DNA of 64,000 bases, from contig JNKY01000014.1 of the NCBI GenBank assembly GCA_000702245.1, positions 1 to 64,000 on the forward strand. Direction: 5' to 3'. The DNA is from Lachnospiraceae bacterium C6A11 (GTDB taxonomy: Bacteria > Bacillota > Clostridia > Lachnospirales > Lachnospiraceae). Below, piece by piece: positions 47,941 to 55,891 of this stretch. The notes beneath the pieces are model-generated. The model was not told the origin of the DNA, did not search any database, and saw only the letters and a list, made by a program, of their open reading frames with translations. Numbering within the stretch: the stretch's first letter is position 1; every line of letters starts with the position of its first letter. The position numbers and the translations under genes were made by a program.

Positions 47941-47986
47941 AACAGAAAAGGGCACTTCGAGTATATACTCGAAGCGCCCTTGCTTC
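47941..47986 (-). promoter_or_regulatory. ANTAR-type antiterminator/terminator leader of gltBD
   Basis: On the minus strand GAAGC-AAGGGC-GCTTC (47986-47971) forms a 5-bp hairpin with a hexaloop having A at 1 and G at 4. Its loop and 3' arm are also the 5' arm of a long terminator (47950-47979) followed by TTTTCTGTTTTT, so the two structures exclude each other. Confidence 0.75.
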
Positions 47987-48033
47987 TTAAAAATATCACA
48001 ATTTATGTGTTGATTACTTTTTTAACTATTTGT

Positions 48034-48061
48034 AGTATACAACTTTATTTTTAAAAGTCAA
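48034..48061 (-). promoter_or_regulatory. Promoter of gltBD
   Basis: TTGACT (48061-48056), 16-bp spacer, TATACT (48039-48034) on the minus strand, about 40 nt before the leader hairpin. Confidence 0.8.
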
Positions 48062-48228
48062 GTATATTTTTGATTAATTTTATTAAATAACCGTTGATTT
48101 TGTCACCCCTCCGGAATCGTTCAATCCAACACCGCGGATATAAAGGTATTTTACTGACAAAACATAGCAAAACCGTGGTATAATATACTGCGTAAATACC
48201 ATTTTCGGCAAAAAGGAGAACGATTACT

Positions 48229-49311
48229 GTGGATCTTTTTAAAGAAATTCAGATAGACGAATACAACAGATCACTTCCCGACTATCTTCAGATAGAAAAA
48301 ACAGTCTGCGAGCTTCTGGAGAAGACGTTGAAGGACGCAGATATCAATGTCATGCAGATAGCCCACAGGGTCAAGGGGCTTGATTCGGCAGTGGAAAAGA
48401 TGAAACGTAAGGAGGACAAATACACCTCTATCAATTCCATGAATGACCTTATCGGCTTCAGGATCATCTGCTACTTTTCGGAGCAGGTTGACCAGATCGC
48501 AGAACTTGTCAGTACGGTTCTCGACGTTGATCCGGACCTCTCCACCGACAAAAGAAAACTGATCGATCCGACTTCCTTTGGTTATCTCTCTCTTCATTAT
48601 ATCTGCCGTCTTCCAAAGAACCATGGCTATCCGGAAAAGCTGACCGAATACACCTTTGAAATACAGTTCAGAACAGTACTGCAGCATGCATGGGCAGAGA
48701 TTGAGCACGACCTTGGATATAAAAGTGAGTACAGTATACCGGTGAAAATGCGAAGAGAATTTTCAAGAGTCGCCGGACTTCTTGAAATAGCTGACGAAAC
48801 CTTCGAGAAAATAAAGCATCAGCTGAATGACTATACTGTAAGTATTCATCAGGCTATCAAGGAGGATAAAGCTGAACTTCTGACTCTCGATTTAAACACC
48901 TTCACGGAGTATCTGCACGAAAGCCGTATCATGAAGGAGCTTCTTACGGATATCTGCGACATATCCGGATCTGCCCTCATAGAGATATCCCCTGAAAGCT
49001 ATCTGAAGCATCTCTATTTCTTTAATATAAAGACTCTGGGTGATCTGACAAACTTTATCAAAGCGGAATATGATCATGCGTTGATGCTTGCCCGTACGAT
49101 ACTTAACTCAGCTGAGCTGGACGAGCTTGCCATTACCGTTGGTATCCACTTTGTCTGCAGAGCAAGACTTATATTCGGAAGATATGATGAAAGCGAAATA
49201 TCCGAATATTTCCGCCTGACTCTCAATGATGACCGCCTTGTAAAACAGCACGTAGATCATATTATTAAACAAAGAAACTATTACCTTTCAAAAGAAACAG
49301 AGGCAGAATAA
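48229..49311 (+). CDS. RelA/SpoT-domain (p)ppGpp synthetase with C-terminal extension
   Basis: 360 residues, starting at GTG with AAGGAG about 11 nt upstream. Synthetase domain about 35-210: HRVKGLDSAVEKMKRKE (ATP/GTP site), DLIGFRIICYF, GYLSLHYIC and EIQFRTVLQHAWAEIEHDLGYK, all catalytic landmarks intact. There is no HD hydrolase domain, so it is a small alarmone synthetase, but the ~140-residue C-terminal extension is larger than in RelP/RelQ and is not recognised. The only plus-strand gene in the glutamine island, placed between trpF and gltB. It may couple stringent signalling to nitrogen or purine supply, since ppGpp inhibits PurF-pathway enzymes in other Firmicutes. Confidence 0.9.
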   Translation: MDLFKEIQIDEYNRSLPDYLQIEKTVCELLEKTLKDADINVMQIAHRVKGLDSAVEKMKRKEDKYTSINSMNDLIGFRIICYFSEQVDQIAELVSTVLDVDPDLSTDKRKLIDPTSFGYLSLHYICRLPKNHGYPEKLTEYTFEIQFRTVLQHAWAEIEHDLGYKSEYSIPVKMRREFSRVAGLLEIADETFEKIKHQLNDYTVSIHQAIKEDKAELLTLDLNTFTEYLHESRIMKELLTDICDISGSALIEISPESYLKHLYFFNIKTLGDLTNFIKAEYDHALMLARTILNSAELDELAITVGIHFVCRARLIFGRYDESEISEYFRLTLNDDRLVKQHVDHIIKQRNYYLSKETEAE

Positions 49312-49331
49312 CCCGCCTCTGTTTCTTTCTG
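49294..49331. terminator. Bidirectional terminator overlapping the RelA-like stop codon
   Basis: GAAACAGAGGC / GCCTCTGTTTC arms (49294-49304, 49315-49325) with TTTCT following on the plus strand and TTTTG on the minus. The synthetase's TAA lies in the loop. Confidence 0.8.
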
Positions 49332-49362
49332 TTTAGCTGTATATCAACTGATATCGCTATTA

Positions 49363-49977
49363 TTATTTTATATGTCTTGCTTTCTCTACAAAGCATTTCA
49401 TCTTCTCAGGATCTTTAAAGCCGCCACTTTCAACGCCTGAGCTGACGTCCACAGCATATGGATGAACCTCTCCGATAGCCGCCTCAACATTGTCAGGGCT
49501 GAGTCCTCCTGCAAGGAAGAACGGTCTCTTAACTTCACTCAGAAGACTGAGATCAAAAGCCTTACCGCTTCCTGTTCCGGAATCTAACATGATATAGTCA
49601 GCCGGCGACTCCTCGGCAATAGAAAGCGAAGGAATTTTATTCACATTAAAGGCCTTTATAACCTCTCTGCCTGTCTCAGCTTTAACCTTATTTATATACT
49701 CTTCGTCCTCAGAGCCGTGAAGCTGCGCAATATCGATCACGTCTTCCTTTAAGAGACTGATAACAAGCTCTATATCAGCATCAAGAAATACGCCCACAGC
49801 CTTTATCCTGCTGTCGAGCTTATCCTTCAGCAGCTTTGCCTGCTCGGGTTCAACATTCCTCTTACTCTTCTTCCAGAACACAAATCCAATATAGTCCGGA
49901 AGCAGCTGATTCGCTACCTCTATATCTTCAGGACGTGTAAGTCCACATATTTTAATCTTAGGGTTTTTTACTTCCAC
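49363..49977 (-). CDS. trpF: Phosphoribosylanthranilate isomerase
   Basis: 204 residues, TIM barrel. KICGLTRPEDIEVA near 8-21 carries the general-base Cys, DYIGFVFWKKSKRNV near 29-43, AVGVFLDA, DIAQLHGSE near 87-95, MLDSGTGSGKAFDLSLL near 132-148 with the general-acid Asp, FFLAGGLSPDNVEAA, and AVDVSSGVESGGFKD at the C-terminus (phosphate site). Third step of tryptophan synthesis. GTG start with AAGGAAGGAT upstream. It is alone here, with its own promoter; no other trp gene is in the window. Confidence 0.95.
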   Translation of the reverse strand: MEVKNPKIKICGLTRPEDIEVANQLLPDYIGFVFWKKSKRNVEPEQAKLLKDKLDSRIKAVGVFLDADIELVISLLKEDVIDIAQLHGSEDEEYINKVKAETGREVIKAFNVNKIPSLSIAEESPADYIMLDSGTGSGKAFDLSLLSEVKRPFFLAGGLSPDNVEAAIGEVHPYAVDVSSGVESGGFKDPEKMKCFVEKARHIK

Positions 49978-50012
49978 TTTATATAATCCTTCCTTGAATT
50001 ATTATTGATTCG

Positions 50013-50041
50013 ACTTTACCCTATGAATTATATTCTGTCAA
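50013..50041 (-). promoter_or_regulatory. Promoter of trpF
   Basis: TTGACA (50041-50036), 17-bp spacer, TAAAGT (50018-50013) on the minus strand. Confidence 0.75.
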
Positions 50042-50087
50042 TATTCTGCCAATTCGAGAAATATGTTCCCTCAGCTTCAAGGCGGTA

Positions 50088-51464
50088 TCACACAGGATAA
50101 TCATTCGTGAAGCAAGCTGTGCAGATTGGCAGATCACCGACCATCTTCTTGAAATCATCTATCGATAAATAATGAAGTGAATCAGCTCCGACGTTTTTGC
50201 AGACCTCATCATTCGAATGATGTGAAGCGATAAGCTGACCTGCTGTCGGCACATCTGTTCCGTAATAGCATGGATACAGGAAAGGAGGTGAACTGATCAT
50301 AACATGAACCTCCTTCGCACCTGCCTTGCGGAGCATCTCAACCAGTTGACGCATCGTTGTTCCGCGCACGATTGAGTCGTCGATTATAATGATCCTCTTA
50401 CCCTCAACAACGTGTTTAAGGACACTGAGCTTCATATGAACCGCAGTCTTCCTCTCCTCATCAGTAGGCTTGATGAAGCTTCTTCCGATATAGCTGTTTT
50501 TATGAAATGCATGCACAAAAGGAATCCCTGATTCAAGCGCATAACCTTCAGCCGCTGCAAGTCCGGAATCCGGAACGCCCGCAACTATATCCGCATCAAT
50601 ATGTGCCTTCTGGGCAAGAGCGCGACCAGCATTTATCCTCGCCTCATGTATTTCAATGCCGTCCATGATCGAATCATTTCTGGCGAAATAAATATACTCA
50701 AATATACAATGCGCTTTGCGGCATTTGTCGCAGAGACTTCTGTCGCTTCTCACGCCTTCCTCTGTTACAGAAACGATCTCTCCCGGTTCGATGTCACGTA
50801 TAAATTCAGCTCCAACCGCTGTAAATGCAGAGGTTTCCGAAGCAAGTATATATGTATTTTCCTTCCTTCCGAGAACAAGCGGCTTTATTCCGTAAGGATC
50901 TCTCATTCCAACCAGCTTACGCGGGCTCATGATAACAACCGCATAGCCTCCCTTGATCTGATCTGAGGTTCTGGCTATAGCTTCCTCTATAGTTGCTGAC
51001 TTAACGCGGTTAAGTATCACCTGATAAGCAAGTATTTCCGAATCTGAGGTAGTATAGTGCGGCATGCCCGCATTCAGCTGCTCTTCTCTCAGCTCTTCGG
51101 CATTTGTTATATTACCGTTATGCACAAGAGCAAGGCTGCCCTTGATATATTTCATAGCCATCGGCTGCGCATTCTCAGGCGTACTTCCACCTGTTGTTGA
51201 ATACCTGACGTGACCGACGCCAATATTTCCCCGGAGTCTTTCCAGCTCCTCGCTGTGAAATACCTCGCTGACCAGACCCATAGCCTTCCTCATATTGATA
51301 TTTCCCTTCGGCCCGTTCGTGTCGGAAACAGCTATTCCGGCCGCCTCCTGACCACGATGCTGCAGCGCGATCAGACCGTAGTAAATATCCTTTGCTACCT
51401 CTTCGCCCTCCAGTGAATAAATACCGAAAACTCCGCATTCCTCGTGAAGCTTGTCATCAAACAT
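50088..51464 (-). CDS. purF: Amidophosphoribosyltransferase
   Basis: 458 residues from the ATG at 51464, preceded by GGAGGATAATAAA; the ATG at 51509 has no such site. Class II glutaminase nucleophile Cys10 (HEECGVFGIY) after a nine-residue propeptide, as in Bacillus PurF. Glutamine-site KYIKGSLALVHNGNITN near 99-115, PRPP motif RIIIIDDSIVRGTT near 345-358. CDKCRKAHC, PCYYGTD and ICTACFTNDYP supply cysteines for the [4Fe-4S] cluster of the Bacillus-type enzyme. First step of purine synthesis. Other pur genes are absent nearby; no PurR box or purine riboswitch seen in the 175-bp leader. Confidence 0.95.
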   Translation of the reverse strand: MFDDKLHEECGVFGIYSLEGEEVAKDIYYGLIALQHRGQEAAGIAVSDTNGPKGNINMRKAMGLVSEVFHSEELERLRGNIGVGHVRYSTTGGSTPENAQPMAMKYIKGSLALVHNGNITNAEELREEQLNAGMPHYTTSDSEILAYQVILNRVKSATIEEAIARTSDQIKGGYAVVIMSPRKLVGMRDPYGIKPLVLGRKENTYILASETSAFTAVGAEFIRDIEPGEIVSVTEEGVRSDRSLCDKCRKAHCIFEYIYFARNDSIMDGIEIHEARINAGRALAQKAHIDADIVAGVPDSGLAAAEGYALESGIPFVHAFHKNSYIGRSFIKPTDEERKTAVHMKLSVLKHVVEGKRIIIIDDSIVRGTTMRQLVEMLRKAGAKEVHVMISSPPFLYPCYYGTDVPTAGQLIASHHSNDEVCKNVGADSLHYLSIDDFKKMVGDLPICTACFTNDYPV

Positions 51465-51612
51465 TTTATTATCCTCCGCAATGTATGTTGCTGAAACACT
51501 ATCTATCAAAACTCACTGTGTTCATTACAACACAATACCGATCTAACATATTACAACCAAAATCATTATTCTGCCACTATCTATCGTTTAATCTCCCGAT
51601 TTTAATAACGCC

Positions 51613-51645
51613 GAAATACTCTGCAGAATATCCGCAGAGTATTTC
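51613..51645 (-). terminator. Hairpin downstream of amt
   Basis: GAAATACTCTGC / GCAGAGTATTTC arms with a 9-nt loop. No T-run follows on the minus strand, so termination strength is doubtful. Confidence 0.5.
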
Positions 51646-51685
51646 TCATACAGCTACGTACCAAAGCTGTACTTGGCATATTTAA

Positions 51686-53443
51686 TTATTCAACATCCTG
51701 AAGTGCTGCGAAATCTTCTTCGCCGGTTCTGATCTTAACAACCCTGCTTACAGGATATACGAAGATCTTACCATCACCGATCTTACCGGTGTAAAGAGTT
51801 CTCTTAGCTGTTTCGATTACGCTGTCTACAGGAATACCGCTTACAACAACTTCAAGCTTGATCTTAGGAAGGAGAGTCATATCCATTTCAACTCCACGGT
51901 ACATCTCTCCGGCACCCTTCTGGATACCGCAACCACTTACCTGAGTTACTGTAATACCGGTTACACCGAGCTCATTCAGAGCTCTCTTTATCTTATCGTA
52001 GCGTGAAAGCTTTGTGATGATAACAACTTTATTTATGCCTGTGTCAGGGATAGTTCCCTTCATAGCCTCAGTAATATTTTCAACAGGAACTGCTGCCTTC
52101 TTCTTAGCCTCGCTGGCCTTATCATAATCAGCCTCACCAAGGTTAGTATTCTCGTTCTCGTTCATCATAGCGTTTGACATATCCATGATGCTGAATCCTG
52201 AGTATGCAGATGCAAGACCATGCTCTGTAAGGTCAAGACCTTCAAGCTCTTCCTCTTCTGAAACACGAAGACCGAAGATTGCTTTGATTATTGCAAATAC
52301 GATTATCATACAGATTGCTGCCCAAGCTGCAACTGATACAAAACCAAGTGCCTGCTTTCCAAGAAGCTCGAATCCACCACCGTAGAAGAGACCTTCAAGC
52401 TCATCATTTCCAGGAGCAGTCTTTGTTGCGAAAAGACCAACTGCGAGTGTACCCCAGATACCATTCATCATATGTACTGCACAAGCACCAACCGGATCAT
52501 CGATATGAAGCTTATAATCAAGAAGCCATACACCGAATACAACCAGGAGACCTGCAACTGCACCGATCACTGAAGCACCAAGTGCATCAGTTACATCACA
52601 AGGAGCTGTAATTGCTACAAGACCTGCAAGTGATGCGTTAAGACACATTGAAACATCAGGCTTACCATAATGAACCCAAGTAAAGATCATGCATACAACA
52701 GTTGCTACTGAAGGAGCGATAGTTGTTGTTACAAATACAGATGCGAGCTGATCTACTGATGTACAAGCTGCACCGTTGAAACCATACCATCCAAGCCAGA
52801 GGATAAATACACCAAGTGCACCGATTACGAGGTTGTGACCAGGGAAGGCGTTAACCTTAACAACCTTACCATTCTCATCTCTCTCGAACTTACCGATTCT
52901 TGGGCCAACCATCTTAGCACCAACAAATGCTGCGATACCACCTACCATGTGAATTGCACATGAACCTGCGAAATCGTGGAAACCGAGCTGTGCAAGCCAG
53001 CCGCCGCCCCAGATCCAGTGTGCCTCGATCGGATAGATGAGGGCCGAAATGATTGCTGAGTATACGCAGTAGCTGAGGAACTTTGTTCTCTCTGCCATAG
53101 CACCTGAAACGATAGTTGCTGTTGTTGCACAGAATACAAGGTTGAAGATGAAGTTTGACCAGTCAAAACTTCCGTATCCTGTGAAAATGTCGAAACCAGG
53201 CTTACCGATCAGACCAACAACGTCCTCACCAAGTAAGAGGCCGAAACCAATAAGTATAAATACAACGCATCCTATACAGAAGTCCATAAGGTTCTTCATC
53301 AGGATATTACCTGCGTTCTTAGCTCTTGCGAAGCCCGACTCAACCATTGCGAAGCCTGCCTGCATCCAGAAAACAAGAGCTGCACCTATCAAAAACCATA
53401 CACCAAATAATTCTCCATGTATTGCATCAAATAATTCTTCCAT
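51686..53443 (-). CDS. amt: Ammonium transporter fused to a PII signalling domain
   Basis: 585 residues: Amt channel (1-~405, eleven membrane helices), a ~65-residue linker (Glu/Asn-rich), and a PII domain (~470-585). Amt marks: WMQAGFAMVESGFARAKNAGNI, YPIEAHWIWGGGWLAQLGFHDFAGS and the twin His of the pore (CAIHMVGGIAAFVGA, CAVHMMNGIWGTLA). PII marks: VVIITKLSRYDKIKRAL, GIQKG, T-loop MYRGVEMDMTLLPKIK without the usual uridylylated Tyr pattern, and TGKIGDGKIFVYPVSRVVKIRTGE. The tethered PII should gate ammonium entry according to ATP/ADP and 2-oxoglutarate. Follows glnN by 129 bp with its own hairpin/terminator leader. AAAGGAG precedes the ATG. Confidence 0.94.
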   Translation of the reverse strand: MEELFDAIHGELFGVWFLIGAALVFWMQAGFAMVESGFARAKNAGNILMKNLMDFCIGCVVFILIGFGLLLGEDVVGLIGKPGFDIFTGYGSFDWSNFIFNLVFCATTATIVSGAMAERTKFLSYCVYSAIISALIYPIEAHWIWGGGWLAQLGFHDFAGSCAIHMVGGIAAFVGAKMVGPRIGKFERDENGKVVKVNAFPGHNLVIGALGVFILWLGWYGFNGAACTSVDQLASVFVTTTIAPSVATVVCMIFTWVHYGKPDVSMCLNASLAGLVAITAPCDVTDALGASVIGAVAGLLVVFGVWLLDYKLHIDDPVGACAVHMMNGIWGTLAVGLFATKTAPGNDELEGLFYGGGFELLGKQALGFVSVAAWAAICMIIVFAIIKAIFGLRVSEEEELEGLDLTEHGLASAYSGFSIMDMSNAMMNENENTNLGEADYDKASEAKKKAAVPVENITEAMKGTIPDTGINKVVIITKLSRYDKIKRALNELGVTGITVTQVSGCGIQKGAGEMYRGVEMDMTLLPKIKLEVVVSGIPVDSVIETAKRTLYTGKIGDGKIFVYPVSRVVKIRTGEEDFAALQDVE

Positions 53444-53484
53444 AATTTACTCCTTTCATTATGTAACCTCGAGATGTCTATTTT

Positions 53485-53534
53485 AAAAGAGAAAGCGCCC
53501 CGGACCTTTTAGTGATCCGAAGCGCCATTGCTTC
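53485..53534 (-). promoter_or_regulatory. ANTAR-type antiterminator/terminator leader of amt
   Basis: GAAGC-AATGGC-GCTTC (53534-53519, minus strand) is a 5-bp hairpin with A1/G4 hexaloop. It overlaps the 5' arm of a 12-bp terminator stem (53495-53506 with 53514-53525) followed by TTTCTCTTTT. It lies only 38 nt after the glnN stop, so it can also gate read-through from glnN. Confidence 0.78.
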
Positions 53535-53571
53535 TCTGATTATATTCATTTCATCGATCAAAGATCGTGAC

Positions 53572-55671
53572 CTAATTTACACTGAAGAGCAGCTTGCCGT
53601 AGCTTGGGAATGGCCAGTATCTCTCAGATGTAAGCATCTCCGCTTCATCTACATAGCCTCTGAGTGTATCCATTGCAGGAATAACCTTATCCCTAACTGC
53701 CTCTGAAGTTGCGATGATGTCATCGTATGACTTCAGATCCTCAAGAGCAACCTCAAGCTTCTGAACAGAATCCATAATGTAATCTGTAAGCTCTGAAAGT
53801 CTCTCCATTGTTGAGGTCTCGTAATTGCACTTAACCTTGTCACTTACTGACTTCATAAGTGATGTTGTCTTAGCCAGGCTGTAGAGGTAACCCTCGATAG
53901 CCGGAAGGTAATTCTTTCTTACCATCTCAACCATTGCATGGCCTTCGATATTTACTGTCTTGCAGTAATTCTCAAGCATGATCTCGCATCTTGACTGGAT
54001 CTCAGCCTCTGTAAATACCTTGTGGCTGATGAGCATATCCATATTCTTCTTATCAAGCAGACGAGGCATTGCATCAGCTGTTGTCTTAAGATTTGAAAGG
54101 CCTCTTACTTCAACTGCTTCCTTGATCCACTCTTCACCATAACCATTACCGTTGAAGAGGATTCTCTCATGCTTTGTGATAACTCTCTTGATCAGCTCAT
54201 GAAGTGCCGCTTCAAAATCATCTGCCTTCTCAAGCTCGTCAGCATACTGCTTCAGGCTTTCTGCAACCGCTGCATTCAGCATGATGTTGCAGCATGCGAT
54301 GCTGTTTGAAGAACCAAGTGATCTGAACTCGAACTTGTTACCTGTGAAAGCGAAAGGTGATGTTCTGTTTCTATCTGTTGTATCCTTAGAGAAGTGAGGT
54401 ATCGAATCAACACCAAGCTTCATCTGAACCTTCTCTGTTCCTGCGTATGGCTTATCTTCCTTAATTGCATCAAGGATAGCTGAAAGCTCATCACCAAGGA
54501 ATACTGAAATGATTGCAGGTGGTGCTTCATTAGCTCCAAGTCTGTGATCGTTTCCTGCTGTTGCTACTGAAAGTCTCAGGAGATCCTGATACTCATCAAC
54601 TGCCTGGATAACTGCTGCCAGGAACAGAAGGAACTGTGCATTCTCATAAGGTGTATCTCCAGGCGAAAGAAGATTTACGCCTGTATCTGTTGCCATTGAC
54701 CAGTTGTTATGCTTACCTGATCCGTTAACGCCTGCAAATGGCTTCTCATGAAGGAGGCAAACCATACCGTGACGTCTTGCAACCTTCTGCATGATCTCCA
54801 TCATCAGCTGGTTATTATCTGTTGCAACGTTTGTTGTCGAGAAGATAGGTGCCAGCTCGTGCTGTGCAGGAGCAACCTCGTTATGCTCTGTCTTGGCAAG
54901 AATTCCGAGCTTCCAAAGCTCAGTGTTGAGGTCTTCCATGAACTCGCTTACTCTTGGCTTGATAACTCCGAAGTAGTGATCATCGAGCTCCTGTCCCTTT
55001 GGAGGCATTGCTCCGAAAAGTGTTCTTCCTGTATATACAAGATCCGGTCTCTTATCGAACATTTCCTTATCAATGAGGAAATACTCCTGCTCCGGTCCTA
55101 CGCTTGTTCTAACGTATTTAACATCCTTACCGAAAAGCTTAAGGATTCTCTTAGCCTGCTTGTCAAGAGCCTGCATAGATCTGAGAAGTGGTGTCTTCTT
55201 ATCAAGCGCCTCTCCTGAGTATGAACAGAAGGCTGTTGGAATACATAATGTATGATCCTTTATGAAAGCGTAAGATGTTGGATCCCATGCTGTATAACCT
55301 CTTGCCTCGAAGGTTGCTCTCAGTCCTCCTGATGGGAAGGATGAAGCATCCGGCTCACCCTTGATGAGCTCCTTTCCTGAGAACTCCATCAGAACTCCGC
55401 CATCCGGTGAAGGTGTGATGAAGCTGTCATGCTTCTCAGCTGTAACGCCTGTAAGAGGCTGGAACCAATGTGTGAAGTGTGTTGCGCCGTGCTCAATAGC
55501 CCAGTCTCTCATTTCAACTGCAACTGCTTCCGCAACGTCATCATCGAGCTTAACATTCTCATCAATTGTCTTTCTGAGAGAATTATATATCTTGTCAGAA
55601 AGTCTTGCTCTCATGACTCTGTCATCAAATACAAGTGATCCAAATATCTCTGGTACGTTTTGTTTTTCCAT
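53572..55671 (-). CDS. glnN: Glutamine synthetase type III
   Basis: 699 residues, the usual GSIII length. Signature segments: [15 protein letters not shown] near 10-24, [20 protein letters not shown] near 65-84, [20 protein letters not shown] near 112-131, [14 protein letters not shown] near 190-203, the catalytic-core [18 protein letters not shown] near 259-276, [17 protein letters not shown] and [19 protein letters not shown]. Makes glutamine from glutamate, ammonium and ATP as a dodecamer. Likely the main assimilatory synthetase here, given the diverged state of the GlnA-like protein. AAAAGGAG precedes the ATG; a strong promoter and terminator leader precede it. Confidence 0.96.
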   Translation of the reverse strand: MEKQNVPEIFGSLVFDDRVMRARLSDKIYNSLRKTIDENVKLDDDVAEAVAVEMRDWAIEHGATHFTHWFQPLTGVTAEKHDSFITPSPDGGVLMEFSGKELIKGEPDASSFPSGGLRATFEARGYTAWDPTSYAFIKDHTLCIPTAFCSYSGEALDKKTPLLRSMQALDKQAKRILKLFGKDVKYVRTSVGPEQEYFLIDKEMFDKRPDLVYTGRTLFGAMPPKGQELDDHYFGVIKPRVSEFMEDLNTELWKLGILAKTEHNEVAPAQHELAPIFSTTNVATDNNQLMMEIMQKVARRHGMVCLLHEKPFAGVNGSGKHNNWSMATDTGVNLLSPGDTPYENAQFLLFLAAVIQAVDEYQDLLRLSVATAGNDHRLGANEAPPAIISVFLGDELSAILDAIKEDKPYAGTEKVQMKLGVDSIPHFSKDTTDRNRTSPFAFTGNKFEFRSLGSSNSIACCNIMLNAAVAESLKQYADELEKADDFEAALHELIKRVITKHERILFNGNGYGEEWIKEAVEVRGLSNLKTTADAMPRLLDKKNMDMLISHKVFTEAEIQSRCEIMLENYCKTVNIEGHAMVEMVRKNYLPAIEGYLYSLAKTTSLMKSVSDKVKCNYETSTMERLSELTDYIMDSVQKLEVALEDLKSYDDIIATSEAVRDKVIPAMDTLRGYVDEAEMLTSERYWPFPSYGKLLFSVN

Positions 55672-55743
55672 AATCCTACGCTCCTTTTCTTGTTTTGCTT
55701 ATAAAATAAGGCTTCTACGTTCCGGAAGCCTCATTGCTTCCTG

Positions 55744-55793
55744 AAAAAAAAGAAAGGCGCCCTAGAGTTAATACTCTAAGACGCCATTGCCTT
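55744..55793 (-). promoter_or_regulatory. ANTAR-type antiterminator/terminator leader of glnN
   Basis: AAGGC-AATGGC-GTCTT (55793-55778, minus strand): 5-bp hairpin, one G-U, hexaloop A1/G4. Its 3' side is the 5' arm of a 13-bp terminator (55756-55785) followed by TTTCTTTTTTTT. The hairpin begins only a few nucleotides after the predicted transcription start. Confidence 0.8.
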
Positions 55794-55804
55794 TACAGTT
55801 ACGG

Positions 55805-55833
55805 ATTCTATACCAACTGTTTTTATTTGTCAA
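55805..55833 (-). promoter_or_regulatory. Promoter of glnN
   Basis: TTGACA (55833-55828), 17-bp spacer, TAGAAT (55810-55805) on the minus strand; near-consensus. Confidence 0.85.
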
Positions 55834-55852
55834 TACCCTTTTTTGAATTTTT

Positions 55853-55882
55853 TTAAAAAAGCTTCAAAACCGGTCTGAAAGC
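55853..55882 (-). terminator. Probable terminator after the 1195-residue protein gene
   Basis: GCTTTCA / TGAAGC stem with a one-base bulge, followed by TTTTTTAAAAAAA on the minus strand, ten bases after the stop. Confidence 0.5.
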
Positions 55883-55891
55883 ACGTATTCC

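Noticed and set aside
47941-55793. The three nitrogen leaders as glutamine riboswitches (glnA RNA or downstream-peptide type)
   Set aside because: The conserved core bases of those riboswitches are absent; the shared part is only the small A1/G4 hairpin plus terminator.
47941-55793. The leaders as T-boxes
   Set aside because: No T-box sequence, specifier loop or adequate length; one leader is only about 50 nt.
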